In this document: in pieces, positions 21,030 through 30,778 of the stretch
Numbering within the stretch: position 1 is the first letter of the stretch
How the letters are laid out: the number at the start of each line of letters is the position of its first letter
Origin: Neobacillus pocheonensis
GTDB taxonomy: Bacteria > Bacillota > Bacilli > Bacillales > Cytobacillaceae
Direction: 5' to 3'
Assembly: GCA_023702235.1 (NCBI GenBank)
Contig: JAMQCR010000001.1
Coordinates: 496,001-560,000 of the forward strand
DNA: 64,000 bases
Notes under the pieces: model-generated
What the model saw: only the letters and a program-made list of their open reading frames with translations
Told to the model about the DNA's origin: nothing
Databases searched by the model: none
Position numbers and translations under genes: made by a program

Positions 21030-22076
21030 ATGAGTGACTTGAATCGCTTGGAAGAAGTAAGCCCTATTTTAAAAAATTATCTCATTGAACCCTATTTTGT
21101 TGAAGATTATGGCAGGATTCAAAAAATCTACTCCAACAAGGGAACCTTTGCCCTAAAAAAAATTGCTCCCACGGCCGGAACGGATTTTATTCGCCATGTT
21201 CATCAGCTATACCAAAAAGGATTTAACCGCATAGTCCCGATTTATCCTACAATGGATGGCAGGTATGCGGTCCTCAACGATAAAGATCTTTATTATTTAA
21301 TGCCCTGGATGCCGAATGAAATAAAAGAAGACCGTCAGCATCGAAACCAACAGTTGATCCGTGAATTAGCCAGACTTCATACACTTTCCACCAAAGAAAT
21401 TCCAATCAATAAAGAAGAACGTACCGAGCATTATGAAAAAACCATTCAGCAATTGGAAAAACATCTGGAATTTCTCGATGGCTTCGTCGATGAATGTGAA
21501 AAAAAGACCTATATGTCACCCTTCGAATTGTTATATTGCATTTATTATAATGAAATCAGCCAGGCCTTAAAGTTTTCAAAAACAAAATTCGAAGAATGGT
21601 ATGAAAATACAAAGGAAAATGAAAAAGCACGAATGGTGATCACTCACGGAAAATTATCTTCTGAACATTTTCTTTATGATGAAAATGGTTATGGTTATTT
21701 TATTAATTTTGAAAATGCCCAATTTGGGTCACCCATCCATGACTTATTGCCTTTCTTATCGCGGGCGTTAAATACGAATCCGAAGAGAAATGATGAAGCC
21801 GTCGATTGGATTTATCATTATCATAAATACTTCCCGTTTAAACAGGATGAAAAATTATTGTTTTATAGTTATTTAGCCTACCCAATTCCGATCATCCAGG
21901 TGGCAGAAACTTATTATCGCAAGCAACAGTCAAAAAATGAATTAAAGTTCGTCAGGCAGCTTCAACGAAAATATTGGCACCTAAAAAACAATGAATATGT
22001 AGTTATGAGAATGGTTGAAATGGATGCACAACAGCAGCAAGCAAAAGAAGGAGCCCAGCAGCAGCAATCCAGCTAA
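21030..22076 (+). CDS. ysxE: Spore coat protein YsxE, CotS-family kinase-like fold (probably inactive)
   Basis: About 348 residues from the ATG at 21030 (TTG at 21018 is possible; neither has a strong ribosome site). It follows the aminoglycoside-phosphotransferase-like fold of CotS/YsxE coat proteins: glycine-loop region near 30-45, helical middle, then HGKLSSEHFLY where active kinases have HGDxxxxN, and INFENA where they have (I/V)DF(D/E). The catalytic Asp, the metal-binding Asn and the second Asp are therefore replaced, suggesting a structural role in the coat. The C-terminus is Gln-rich (QQQQ). It lies after spoVID as in B. subtilis. A terminator overlaps its 3' end. Confidence 0.88.
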   Translation: MSDLNRLEEVSPILKNYLIEPYFVEDYGRIQKIYSNKGTFALKKIAPTAGTDFIRHVHQLYQKGFNRIVPIYPTMDGRYAVLNDKDLYYLMPWMPNEIKEDRQHRNQQLIRELARLHTLSTKEIPINKEERTEHYEKTIQQLEKHLEFLDGFVDECEKKTYMSPFELLYCIYYNEISQALKFSKTKFEEWYENTKENEKARMVITHGKLSSEHFLYDENGYGYFINFENAQFGSPIHDLLPFLSRALNTNPKRNDEAVDWIYHYHKYFPFKQDEKLLFYSYLAYPIPIIQVAETYYRKQQSKNELKFVRQLQRKYWHLKNNEYVVMRMVEMDAQQQQAKEGAQQQQSS

Positions 22077-22088
22077 TGGGCTCCTTTT
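22050..22088. terminator. Terminator overlapping the ysxE stop codon
   Basis: GGAGCCCA (22050-22057) pairs with TGGGCTCC (22077-22084), followed by TTTT. The ysxE stop (22074-22076) lies in the loop. It could serve the convergent gene too. Confidence 0.7.
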
Positions 22089-22437
22089 AAATAGCTTCAA
22101 AGAAAAGAGAAATGGCGATGACAATAAAAAGGGATAATAAAAAAATATCAAAAAGAGTTGGTAACAATAAGGTTCGAATCAATTGAAAGATTAGAAATGG
22201 AATGATGAATTGCGCACATACTCTCCTACAGGTTCGATACCAGGGATGGTAAGCGTATTTTTTGAACTTTCCTCTCATCAAAAACCTCTCCCTTGCCAAA
22301 ATGACATTTCTATATATATATTCGTCACCTTCTAGGTATTCCCCTAAAAGTTGAACCATTTTTTCCAAAACGTATAAAATATAAAAATATTGGTTATCAT
22401 GATTGACGTCAATCCCCTTTTTTGGGTAGTATAACAA
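22087..22437 (-). CDS. Hypothetical membrane protein, convergent with ysxE
   Basis: Up to 116 residues from a TTG at 22437 without a good ribosome site; an ATG at 22359 (91 residues) is an alternative. The middle is basic and aromatic (ARERFLMRGKFKKYAYHPWYR) and the last 45 residues hold two hydrophobic segments (FIIPFLIFQLI, FDIFLLSLFIVIAISLFF). I do not recognise the family. The codon pattern and hydrophobic design look like a real protein. With the TTG start, its 5' end would overlap the valS promoter region on the other strand. Confidence 0.5.
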   Translation of the reverse strand: MLYYPKKGIDVNHDNQYFYILYVLEKMVQLLGEYLEGDEYIYRNVILARERFLMRGKFKKYAYHPWYRTCRRVCAQFIIPFLIFQLIRTLLLPTLFDIFLLSLFIVIAISLFFEAI

Positions 22438-22440
22438 TAT

Positions 22441-22703
22441 AAATTAAAAACAAAAGCAAAGATAGGGAAGAGTACGGTGTCAACCTGCTTAAAGAGAGGG
22501 AAATCACAAGCTGAAAGATTTCTTAGGCAGAACATCAGAAGGTCGCCCTTGAGCTTCTTCAGCGAAAGGATTGAAAATCCGATTAGTTGAAGACGGATGA
22601 AATCCGTTATCCGATGAAGTGCCAATCATGTGTTTATGGTTGGAAAAAAGGTGGTACCGCGAAGCAAACTCCATTCGTCCTTTTATGGCGAATGGGGTTT
22701 TTT
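22441..22703 (+). ncRNA. T-box leader of valS
   Basis: The conserved T-box AAGGTGGTACCGCG lies at 22648-22661, followed by the terminator CTCCATTCG (22669-22677)/CGAATGGGG (22689-22697) and a T run. An AGAGTA element near 22472 and a GTC triplet at 22542-22544 on the 3' side of the putative stem I would suit a valine specifier, but I have not proved the pairing. Uncharged tRNA-Val should favour the antiterminator and switch on valS. A candidate promoter (TTGACG 22403-22408, 18-base spacer, TAGTAT 22427-22432) lies upstream. Confidence 0.9.
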
Positions 22704-22752
22704 GTTTTTTTCAGGTACCTTGTATATAAGAATTACCGAAGGAGGAAATTAG

Positions 22753-25394
22753 ATGGAAACGAAAGAAATCACGATGCCAACCAAATACGATCCGCAATCG
22801 ATCGAGCAAGGACGTTATGACTGGTGGCTAAAAGGAAAGTTTTTTGAGGCTAAAGATGATGAGGAGAAGCAGCCATACACAATCGTCATCCCCCCGCCAA
22901 ACGTTACGGGAAAACTACATTTAGGTCATGCATGGGATACCACTCTGCAGGATATCCTTACCCGGATGAAACGGATGCAAGGCTTTGATGTTTTATGGTT
23001 ACCTGGTATGGACCATGCCGGAATCGCGACGCAGGCGAAGGTAGAAGAAAAGCTTCGCAGTGAAGGAAAAAGCCGCTACGATTTAGGCAGAGAAACGTTT
23101 GTTGAAGAAACATGGAAGTGGAAGGAAGAGTATGCCTCCCATATTCGTCAGCAGTGGTCAAAATTAGGACTGGGACTTGATTACAGCCGTGAGCGCTTCA
23201 CTCTTGATAAGGGTTTATCCGACGCGGTTCGAGAAGTATTTGTTACCCTTTATAAAAAAGGACTTATTTATCGCGGGGAATACATTATTAACTGGGATCC
23301 GTCCACCAAAACAGCTTTATCTGATATTGAAGTAATTTATAAGGATGTTCAAGGTGCTTTTTATCATATGAATTATCCGCTGGCTGATGATACTGGTCAT
23401 ATTGAGGTCGCGACCACTCGTCCGGAAACGATGCTTGGGGATACGGCCGTTGCGGTCCATCCAGAAGATGAACGATACAAGCATTTAATCGGCAAAACGG
23501 TAATCCTGCCAATCGTTGGCCGTGAGATTCCAATTGTGGGTGATGATTATGTTGATATGGAATTTGGTTCAGGTGTTGTAAAAATTACGCCAGCGCATGA
23601 CCCGAATGATTTTGAAGTGGGTAACCGCCACAATCTTGAGCGGATTTTGGTGATGAATGAAGACGGTTCAATGAATGAAAGGGCTGGAAAATATCAAGGT
23701 CTTGATCGCTTCGAATGTCGTAAGCAAATTGTCAAAGACCTGCAGGAGCAAGGCGTTCTTTTCAAAATTGAAGATCATTTGCACTCAGTGGGGCATTCAG
23801 AACGCAGCGGCGCAGTGGTTGAACCCTATCTTTCAACTCAATGGTTTGTGAAAATGCAGCCGCTCGCAGATGAAGCAATTGCTCTGCAAAACAAAGAAGA
23901 TAAAGTGAATTTCGTACCAGACCGCTTTGAAAAAACCTACCTTCATTGGATGGAAAACATCCGTGACTGGTGTATTTCGAGACAGCTTTGGTGGGCCACC
24001 GCATTCCTGCCTGGTATCATAAGGAAACGGGTAAGGTTTTTGTTGGTCATGAAGCACCAGCGGACATTGAAAATTGGGAACAAGATAAGGATGTTTTAGA
24101 TACATGGTTCAGCTCAGCGCTTTGGCCGTTCTCGACAATGGGCTGGCCGAATAAAGAAGCGGCTGATTTCAAACGCTATTTCCCAACCGATGCCCTTGTA
24201 ACAGGCTATGATATCATTTTCTTCTGGGTATCAAGAATGATCTTCCAAAGCATTGAATTTACCGGTGAACGTCCATTTAAAGATGTTCTCATCCATGGTC
24301 TCGTTCGTGACGCACAAGGTCGGAAGATGAGTAAATCGCTTGGAAACGGTGTCGACCCAATGGATGTTATCGACAAATACGGGCCGATTCATTACGCTAT
24401 TTCTTATCTACTGGAAGCTCACCAGGTCAGGATTTACGTTATACCACCGAAAAGGTTGAAGCAACCTGGAACTTTGCTAATAAAATTTGGAATGCTTCCC
24501 GTTTCGCATTAATGAATATGGATGGTATGACCTATGCTGAGATTGATTTTAGCGGAGAAAAGTCAGTGGCCGATCAATGGATCCTTACAAGGTTGAATGA
24601 AACGATTGAAAATGTCACACGATTATCTGCTCGCTATGAGTTTGGTGAAGTGGGGCGTGCATTATACAATTTCATTTGGGATGATTTCTGTGATTGGTAT
24701 ATTGAAATGGCGAAGCTGCCACTATACGGTGAAGATGAGGCTGCGAAGAAAGCCACTCGCTCGATTCTCGCTTATGTGTTAGATCAAACGATGCGCCTAT
24801 TGCATCCATTCATGCCGTTTATTACAGAGGAAATTTGGCAAAACCTCCCTCATGATGGTGAATCGATTACGACAGCGAAGTGGCTGAAGTAAATCCAGAG
24901 CTATCTGATGAGCAAGCGGCACAAGAAATGAAGCTGTTAATGGAAATGATTCGTTCAGTAAGGAATATCCGTGCTGAAGTAAATACACCAATGAGCAAAA
25001 AGATCAAATGCTCATTAAAGCCAAAGATGAAACAGTCTTAAAAGCAGTAGAAAAAAATCGTGCCTTTATTGAAAAGTTCTGTAACCCAGAAGAATTACAA
25101 ATAGGTACCGACATTGAAACGCCAGAAAAAGCAATGACGGCTGTGATTACGGGCTTGGAAATAATTCTTCCATTGGAAGGCTTGATTAACATTGAAGAAG
25201 AGATTGCTCGCCTTGAAAAGGAATTCGATAAATTTACGAAAGAAGTAGAACGAGTTCAAAAGAAATTGAGCAATGAAGGGTTTATGAAAAAGGCTCCAGA
25301 AAGCGTTGTGGCTGAAGAGCGGGCTAAAGAAAATGATTATCGTGAAAAGAGAACTGTTGTTGAGGCAAGGATTAAGGAATTAAAAGGATTATAA
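22753..25394 (+). CDS. valS: Valyl-tRNA synthetase (four single-base frame breaks)
   Basis: The ATG at 22753 follows GGAGG and the T-box leader. Class I synthetase: the HIGH motif appears as HLGH in [13 protein letters not shown] (about residue 55), the editing domain includes [10 protein letters not shown], and KMSKS lies in [11 protein letters not shown]. The C-terminal coiled coil ([22 protein letters not shown]) is typical. The frame is lost at four places: GGG at 23993-23995 (GGGG expected, WWGHRIPAW), GGG at 24381-24383 (YGADSLRY), C at 24884 (KWPEVNP) and AAA at 25006-25008 (KIKMLIK). Restoring one base at each gives 881 residues, matching B. subtilis (880). The enzyme is essential, so these are almost surely sequence errors. 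Confidence 0.96.
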
Positions 25395-25401
25395 TGTAGT
25401 G

Positions 25402-25421
25402 AGAGGCTGGAATCAGCCTCT
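25402..25421 (+). terminator. Hairpin after valS
   Basis: AGAGGCTG (25402-25409) pairs with CAGCCTCT (25414-25421); the T tract is poor (TCCGTTTGTTT). Confidence 0.5.
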
Positions 25422-25459
25422 TCCGTTTGTTTACTAGACAAAAAAGTGGGGTGGCATGA

Positions 25460-26785
25460 ATGTTTACAACCTATAAAGAAGCCCTTGAATGGATCCATGC
25501 TAGGTTAAGGCTGGGGATTAAACCAGGGTTAAAACGGATGGAATGGATGATGGAGAGGCTCGGGAATCCAGAAGCTAGAATAAAAGCAGTCCATATTGGC
25601 GGAACGAATGGCAAAGGCTCGACCGTAACCTTTCTGCGGTCGATTTTGCAGGCAGGGGGATATACGGTTGGCACCTTTACTTCTCCTTATATCGAACAAT
25701 TTAATGAGCGGATTAGTGTAAATGGAAAATCAATCAGTGACGAAGATTTACTAAAGCTTGCGAATATCATCCGGCCGCTTGCCGATGAATTAGAGGAAAC
25801 CGAGCTTGGAGGACCAACCGAGTTTGAAGTGATCACAGCCATGAGTTTCTATTATTTCGCTGAGGTTAACAAGGTTGATATTGTGCTCTTTGAAGTTGGG
25901 CTAGGTGGAAGATTTGATTCAACCAATATTATTCAACCAATCGCTTCTATTATTACAAATATCGGACTGGACCATACGAATATTTTAGGAAATTCCTATG
26001 AAGAAATCGCTTTTGAAAAAGCAGGAATTATAAAAGAAAAAACACCCATTTTCACTGCAGCCAAACACCCTGGAGCACGAAGAGTCATTGAAGAACAGGC
26101 AGAAAAAAGACAAGCACCCCTTTACCGGTTGAATCAGGAATTTTCGATTACCGCTCACAGGACGCTTGCAAATGGAGAAATGTATACATTAACGACGGAG
26201 TTTCAAATCATGGAGCAGTTAGAAATCAGCATGTTGGGTAAGCACCAAACAGAAAATGCAGCACTAGCCGTTGTCGCGGCACAATATTTAACGCAGAACG
26301 GGTCAATAGTTGTTACCGAACAAGCAATTAGATCTGGTTTAAAACATGCTTATTGGCCAGGTAGATTTGAAATAGTGTCTGAAAATCCTCTTATCATTAT
26401 TGATGGGGCCCATAATGATGAGGGAATAACAGCGCTAGTAGACGAACTATCAACTCGTTATGCTGATCGCTCCCTTCATATTGTGTTTGCTGCTTTAAAG
26501 GATAAAAAACTTGATCAGATGATTTCCAAGCTTGACCAAATTGCGAGTCAAATCTCCTTTGTCTCCTTTGATTTTCCACGTGCGGCTGAAGCGAAAGATT
26601 TGTTTATGATAAGCACTTCACAAAATAAAATAGCAGTAGAAGATAACTGGGGAGATTATCTTGATGAGGTAATTAAATCGATTGAACCAAATAGCGTCCT
26701 TGTCATAACTGGTTCATTATATTTTATTTCTGAAGTAAAACCATATTTATTCAAATTTTCGAAAAACACCATAATTAGCTTGTGA
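25460..26785 (+). CDS. folC: Folylpolyglutamate synthase / dihydrofolate synthase
   Basis: 441 residues; a GGGGTGG site precedes the ATG. It is a Mur-ligase-family enzyme: P-loop GTNGKGS (48-54), SPYIEQFNERISVNG near 75, a GGRFDSTNII segment near 152, and a C-terminal domain with IDGAHNDEG near 314. It adds glutamate to folates (and in many bacteria to dihydropteroate) in the cytoplasm. It follows valS as in B. subtilis, where comC is next; here a GGDEF gene intervenes. Confidence 0.96.
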   Translation: MFTTYKEALEWIHARLRLGIKPGLKRMEWMMERLGNPEARIKAVHIGGTNGKGSTVTFLRSILQAGGYTVGTFTSPYIEQFNERISVNGKSISDEDLLKLANIIRPLADELEETELGGPTEFEVITAMSFYYFAEVNKVDIVLFEVGLGGRFDSTNIIQPIASIITNIGLDHTNILGNSYEEIAFEKAGIIKEKTPIFTAAKHPGARRVIEEQAEKRQAPLYRLNQEFSITAHRTLANGEMYTLTTEFQIMEQLEISMLGKHQTENAALAVVAAQYLTQNGSIVVTEQAIRSGLKHAYWPGRFEIVSENPLIIIDGAHNDEGITALVDELSTRYADRSLHIVFAALKDKKLDQMISKLDQIASQISFVSFDFPRAAEAKDLFMISTSQNKIAVEDNWGDYLDEVIKSIEPNSVLVITGSLYFISEVKPYLFKFSKNTIISL

Positions 26786-26854
26786 CAAGCCCATTTGGAT
26801 TTGATAAAATTGCTTTATCATTATAATAGTTAGACTGGATGGGAGGGGAGTTCG

Positions 26855-28575
26855 ATGAGTGTTAATGTGCAAGTAAAAAGAGCTGTTTTTCTTGTTTGGC
26901 TTCTAATGGTGCCAGCAGGAATGTGGTTTGTCTTTAACGCTTATCCTCCTCAAAACTCCGATCATTGGGTGGACATTTTGGCGTTTTTGGTGTTAGCCGC
27001 TATTGTTGCCTCCATGCCCATGGTGATTAATAATACGCCAATTTTTTTAATCCAATGGGTCTCGCTTGCTACCTTTTTAAGTTTTGGTTTATTTGTGGAA
27101 ATGATTTTTGTCCAGATAGCGGTAATCGTTTTATTACTAAAACTAAAGGTTCAAAAAGATCAATTCTTTCGTTTTCCATTAAATTTTAATATGTTTTTCC
27201 TTGTCTCCCTCATTAGTGGTTTCGTTTATTATTCACTAGGTGGTAGGACTGGAAGCAACTTACTTACCGATACCCGTTCACTTTGGCTCGCAGCGTTTTA
27301 TGTAGTCTTGAATTATTGTTTGAATCAAATCATTGTTTCTTTCAATCTTTATTTCATTTATAAAAGCAAAGAATCTTATTTCGGAAAGGATTTTGTCTGG
27401 GAGACGGTTACCTCACTGATTACTTTTCCAATTGGCTTTGTTCTTTAGATCTTATATTCCCAAGTGGGATTACTGGCCTCTTGTTTGTAGGAGTCCCGTT
27501 TATCAGTTTATCAGTGATATTGAAACTATATTATTCCAGTGTAAACATTAATGAATATTTGCAAAAGGCTGCCGAAATTGGCCATCAAATGGCTGAACGT
27601 CTTCAAGTCAATAATGTCATCGACCTGTTTATACAAAAACTAAGTAAAATGCTGCCTGTTGATTATGCTTATATTTTCCAGGCTGTTGGGGATTCTGAAC
27701 TTCATCTCGTTCGCCAGTTTGTCGATGGAGTGGTGATAACCGAAAGCATGCCACCGATTAGTATTAATGAAGGCATCAGTCGATTAGTTTGGTCGAAGCA
27801 AAAATCTCTCCTTTTTAAAACGAGGAACGAATGGTGTTATAGTACAAACCGGTTTCTTCCAATTGATGCGGAAAGTATTTTATGCGTTCCAATTGTTAGA
27901 AATAAGAAAAATATAGGCGGTTTACTTCTTGCCTCTAAGCGGAAATATTCCTATGAAAAATCGCAGCTTATGATCGTAGACATACTTTGTTCCTACTATG
28001 CGATCGCCATGGAAAATGCCAAGCATTATGAGTTAACGAAAATGCAAATTGAAAGCTGTTCCTTAACGAAATTATATAATTATCGCTATTTCGAAAGCGT
28101 TCTTATCGAGGAATTTGAAAAATTGCAGCATTTTGAGCTTCATACCTTATCATTGATCATCCTTGATATTGATCATTTTAAAAATTTAAATGATACCTAT
28201 GGCCACCAAGGTGGCAATGAAATCCTTTTTGAACTTGCAAATAGGCTAAGTAACCTGGTTGGAAGCCGAGGAACAGTTGCACGATAGGGTGGAGAGGAAT
28301 TTGTCGTTCTCCTACCCGATGCAAAAAGGGAAGATGCCTTACAACTGGCTGAGATAATCAGACAATCCATCTCCAATTGGCCATTTACGATTTACCATTC
28401 TTTAGATGCGGATAAATTGCACAAGAAGGCAATGATCACTGCGTCGATTGGGGTTGATACTGCTCCAGAGGATGCTGAGGATTATTTGGCATTGATACGG
28501 CATGCTGACAGGGCGCTTTATGTGGGAGCGAAAAGGGCTGGTAGGAATCGGGTCGCGGAGTATTCGTCGTGTTAA
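26855..28575 (+). CDS. Membrane GAF-GGDEF protein, putative diguanylate cyclase (frameshift and in-frame stop)
   Basis: The ATG follows GGGAGGGGAG. The N-terminal 210 residues are hydrophobic with about six to seven membrane segments, followed by a GAF-like domain (about 235-385) and a GGDEF domain (about 410-570) with DIDHFKNLNDTYGHQGGN and the active-site signature GGEEF, so the fold keeps the residues for c-di-GMP synthesis. Two breaks: a lost T at 27444-27446 (GFVLLDLIF expected), and a TAG at 28285-28287 exactly where Tyr is expected in ARYGGEEF, after which the same frame runs on to 28573-28575. It lies between folC and comC, where B. subtilis has nothing. Either a sequence-error-damaged cyclase or a real pseudogene. 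Confidence 0.85.
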
Positions 28576-28646
28576 TAAGATATATCATAAATACAGAAGG
28601 TTAATTTAATTTGTAGAAAAGTTGCATGGGAGTTTTTTCTGTTATA

Positions 28647-28698
28647 AAGAAGGTGACCGCTATGTTGGTAAAATAACAATGGTCTCCTTCTTTTTTTG
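28647..28698 (+). terminator. Terminator after the GGDEF gene
   Basis: AAGAAGGTGACC (28647-28658) pairs with GGTCTCCTTCTT (28681-28692) with one mismatch, followed by T. Confidence 0.8.
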
Positions 28699-28759
28699 TT
28701 AAAAAACTAAAAATAATTTCTAGGCATTTTTTCACAAGAATTCAGAATTCTTTTCACTG

Positions 28760-28788
28760 TTGAAAAGTAAATTTCATACTGCTACACT
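28760..28788 (+). promoter_or_regulatory. Candidate sigma-A promoter of comC
   Basis: TTGAAA (28760-28765), a 17-base spacer and TACACT (28783-28788). Confidence 0.6.
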
Positions 28789-28897
28789 AAACCTAAATTA
28801 ATAAACTGAAAAGGTATTTTAATAGTGTTGTTTCTTATTTTTAAGATTTTATTAAAGTAAAAGCCATTATTGGAAATACAAAAGGATGTTGATATTC

Positions 28898-29665
28898 ATG
28901 AAGAATTTATTAGTCTATTTTTATTTTTTAATAGTTGGTATTACTCTCGGCTCCTTCTTCAACGTCGTCGGATTACGAGTGCCATTGAAGAAATCAATTG
29001 TCGCACCAAGATCTGCCTGTACAACCTGTGGCCATCAATTAAAAGCATTCGAACTCATCCCAGTAGTTTCTTACATAATTCAAGGGGGGAAATGCCGCGG
29101 CTGCAAGTCGCGGATTTCTCCTATCTACCCAATCATGGAATTGATAACAGGAATTCTGTTTGTAACAGCACCACTTCTTGTTGGATGGTCTGGAGAATTA
29201 TTAGTAGCCTTATCACTCATATCAATGTTCACGATTATCGTCGTTTCCGATATTCACTATTTGATCATCCCTGATAAAATTTTAATCTGGTTTGCAGGGA
29301 TTTTTTTATTGGAACGGATTTTTTGGCCGTTAACACCTTGGTGGGACAGCCTGCTGGGTGCAGCAACAGGTTTTCTCCTTCTTCTCCTTATCGCGTTTGT
29401 CAGTAAAGGCGGGATGGGCGGCGGGGATGTGAAGCTTTACGCACTCCTTGGCCTGGTATTGGGTTTTAAATTGGTCTTACTATCCTTCTTTTTATCGACA
29501 TTATACGGTGCTGTTGTTGGTGGACTAGCTCTTTTGTTTAAAATTGTAAAAAGACGCCAGCCGATACCGTTTGGACCGTTTATTGCTGCGGGAACCCTTT
29601 CATCCTATTATTGGGGATCGGAAATTATCGATTTATATCTACGTTTTCTTAATCACGGATTTTAA
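28898..29665 (+). CDS. comC: Prepilin peptidase ComC
   Basis: The ATG at 28898 is preferred over TTG at 28886 because AAAGGATG then has normal spacing. 255 residues with about seven membrane segments. The cytoplasmic loop carries two CxxC pairs (CTTCGH near 42 and CRGC near 70), and the aspartyl-protease residues lie in VSDIHYLIIPD (about 120) and the GxGD-type motif GGGDVKLY (about 178). It cleaves and methylates type IV pilin-like precursors for the competence pseudopilus. It is followed at 15 bases by pilus-assembly remnants, which B. subtilis lacks here. Confidence 0.95.
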   Translation: MKNLLVYFYFLIVGITLGSFFNVVGLRVPLKKSIVAPRSACTTCGHQLKAFELIPVVSYIIQGGKCRGCKSRISPIYPIMELITGILFVTAPLLVGWSGELLVALSLISMFTIIVVSDIHYLIIPDKILIWFAGIFLLERIFWPLTPWWDSLLGAATGFLLLLLIAFVSKGGMGGGDVKLYALLGLVLGFKLVLLSFFLSTLYGAVVGGLALLFKIVKRRQPIPFGPFIAAGTLSSYYWGSEIIDLYLRFLNHGF

Positions 29666-29680
29666 TTAAGGGGTTTTTAT

Positions 29681-30450
29681 ATGGCTTTTTCCCTATTTAC
29701 ACCTAAAAACCGAATAATCAACCTGGTACTAAATGACCATTCCATTCGCTTTGTTGAATTAAAACAAACGAACCCTCCAACGGCATTCAGATAGAACGAG
29801 CGCTTTCTTCCACCAGGAATCATCAGTGAGGGAAAGATTACGGATATTGACTCCTTAGCAAACATTTTGGAAGAATGTATTGATGAATGGAATCGGGCGT
29901 CGTTCGATTCGCTTTTTGGTACCGGTTCCTCTTGTTATCATTCGTAAAATTTCCATTCCCGCTGATATCCAGGATGATGAATTAAAAGGCTATTTATACT
30001 TAGAGCTCGGTTCTAGTATCCATTTCCCTTTTGAAGAACCGGTATTTGATTATTATTCACTTGCTGAAAATGGGATAACAAAGGATTTACTCTTATTTGC
30101 GGCACCGGAACAACAGGTGATGGAATATGCAGATTTATTAACAAGCCTTAAACTTATACCTGTTGCCGCGGATATATCGCCATTAGCATTGTCCCGGTTG
30201 TATTACCAGCTTGATAAGGCCCGTAAAGACGAAGTCCTTTTCACCGTTCAATTCGATTTGACCGGTGTTAATCTCTGTATTTTTGATGAGTCTATGCCAT
30301 ATGTCATGCGTCATTTTTCATTACCCTTTAATATTGAACACTGGGATATAAAACGGGATAGTTCAGGGCAAATGCTGTGTACATATACCGGTGAAAGTGA
30401 TGAACTCGTGATTCAGTTTCTTAAAGCGGATTGTCGTGGTTGAAAACATC
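29681..30450 (+). pseudogene. pilM: PilM-like pilus assembly protein, 3' truncated and frame-broken
   Basis: The start MAFSLFTPKNRIINLVLNDHSIRFVEL is that of actin-like PilM proteins, which sit under the inner face of type IV pilus systems. The TAG at 29792-29794 arises between two offsetting indels: a G lost near 29782, an extra T near 29804 (IQIERALLPPGI expected). Two A are probably missing near 29891 (EWKIGRRSIRF expected). The later part (ISIPADIQDDELKGYLYLELGSSI) fits the family. The frame ends after about 255 residues, about 80 short of a normal PilM, and runs straight into a fragment of another pilus protein. Inference: the C-terminus has been deleted. Confidence 0.7.
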
Positions 30451-30648
30451 AGTTACTCTGGTGGACAAGAAATCACATCACTTGCTCAAAATCGTCAGCC
30501 ATTATCTTATAGCCTGACGATTTCTACTTTTTACATGCCAGGGTTAGCTGATTTACAAGCTGAGCTGCCAAAAATCGACACACCTGCTCCAGCCAACAAG
30601 GAAAATCCATTAAGTACTTTTTCTGATACGACAACTGCGTCTAAATAA
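30412..30648 (+). pseudogene. 3' fragment of a PilO-like pilus assembly protein
   Basis: Open from 30412 after a stop, in a different frame from pilM. It reads FLKRIVVVENISYSGG, then LSYSLTISTFYMPGL and a Pro/Lys-rich tail. The alternating YSLTISTFYM strand looks like the last strand of PilO-type ferredoxin-like domains, and the V-x-N-I-S-Y-S-G pattern also fits. A whole PilO is roughly 200-250 residues, and PilN would normally lie between it and PilM. Both the pilN gene and the 5' two thirds of pilO are absent. A terminator follows. The family call is by context and pattern only. Confidence 0.5.
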
Positions 30649-30689
30649 CCTCTTGCGAAGGAACAGTTAATTTGGCGAAATCATTCGAT

Positions 30690-30722
30690 AACAAGACGAC
30701 AAAAGTCTTGTTATTTTTTTTT
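30690..30722 (+). terminator. Terminator after the pilus remnants
   Basis: AACAAGAC (30690-30697) pairs with GTCTTGTT (30705-30712), followed by a run of T. Confidence 0.9.
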
Positions 30723-30778
30723 GCCAATATGATAGGCTGTAATAAATTAGCCGTCGTTAAGAGAAAGGAGTACATATC

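Larger units (their letters stand above)
28576..28897. other. Intergenic region before comC
   Basis: 322 bases with no gene: a terminator for the GGDEF gene, then a promoter for comC (both listed). An imperfect GAATTC-centred inverted repeat (AAGAATTC/AATTCTT) lies at 28737-28753. AAAAGTAAATTTC at 28763-28775 resembles one half of a ComK box (AAAAN5TTTT), overlapping the -35, but no clear partner box was found. Confidence 0.4.

Noticed and set aside
22552..22660. CRISPR-like or repeat structure in the valS leader
   Set aside because: Paired segments there are stems of the T-box RNA, shown by the GGTGGTACCGCG element and downstream terminator.
28709..28775. ComK box pair before comC
   Set aside because: Only one half-site (AAAAGTAAATTTC) is convincing; the other AT run does not fit AAAAN5TTTT at a permitted distance.
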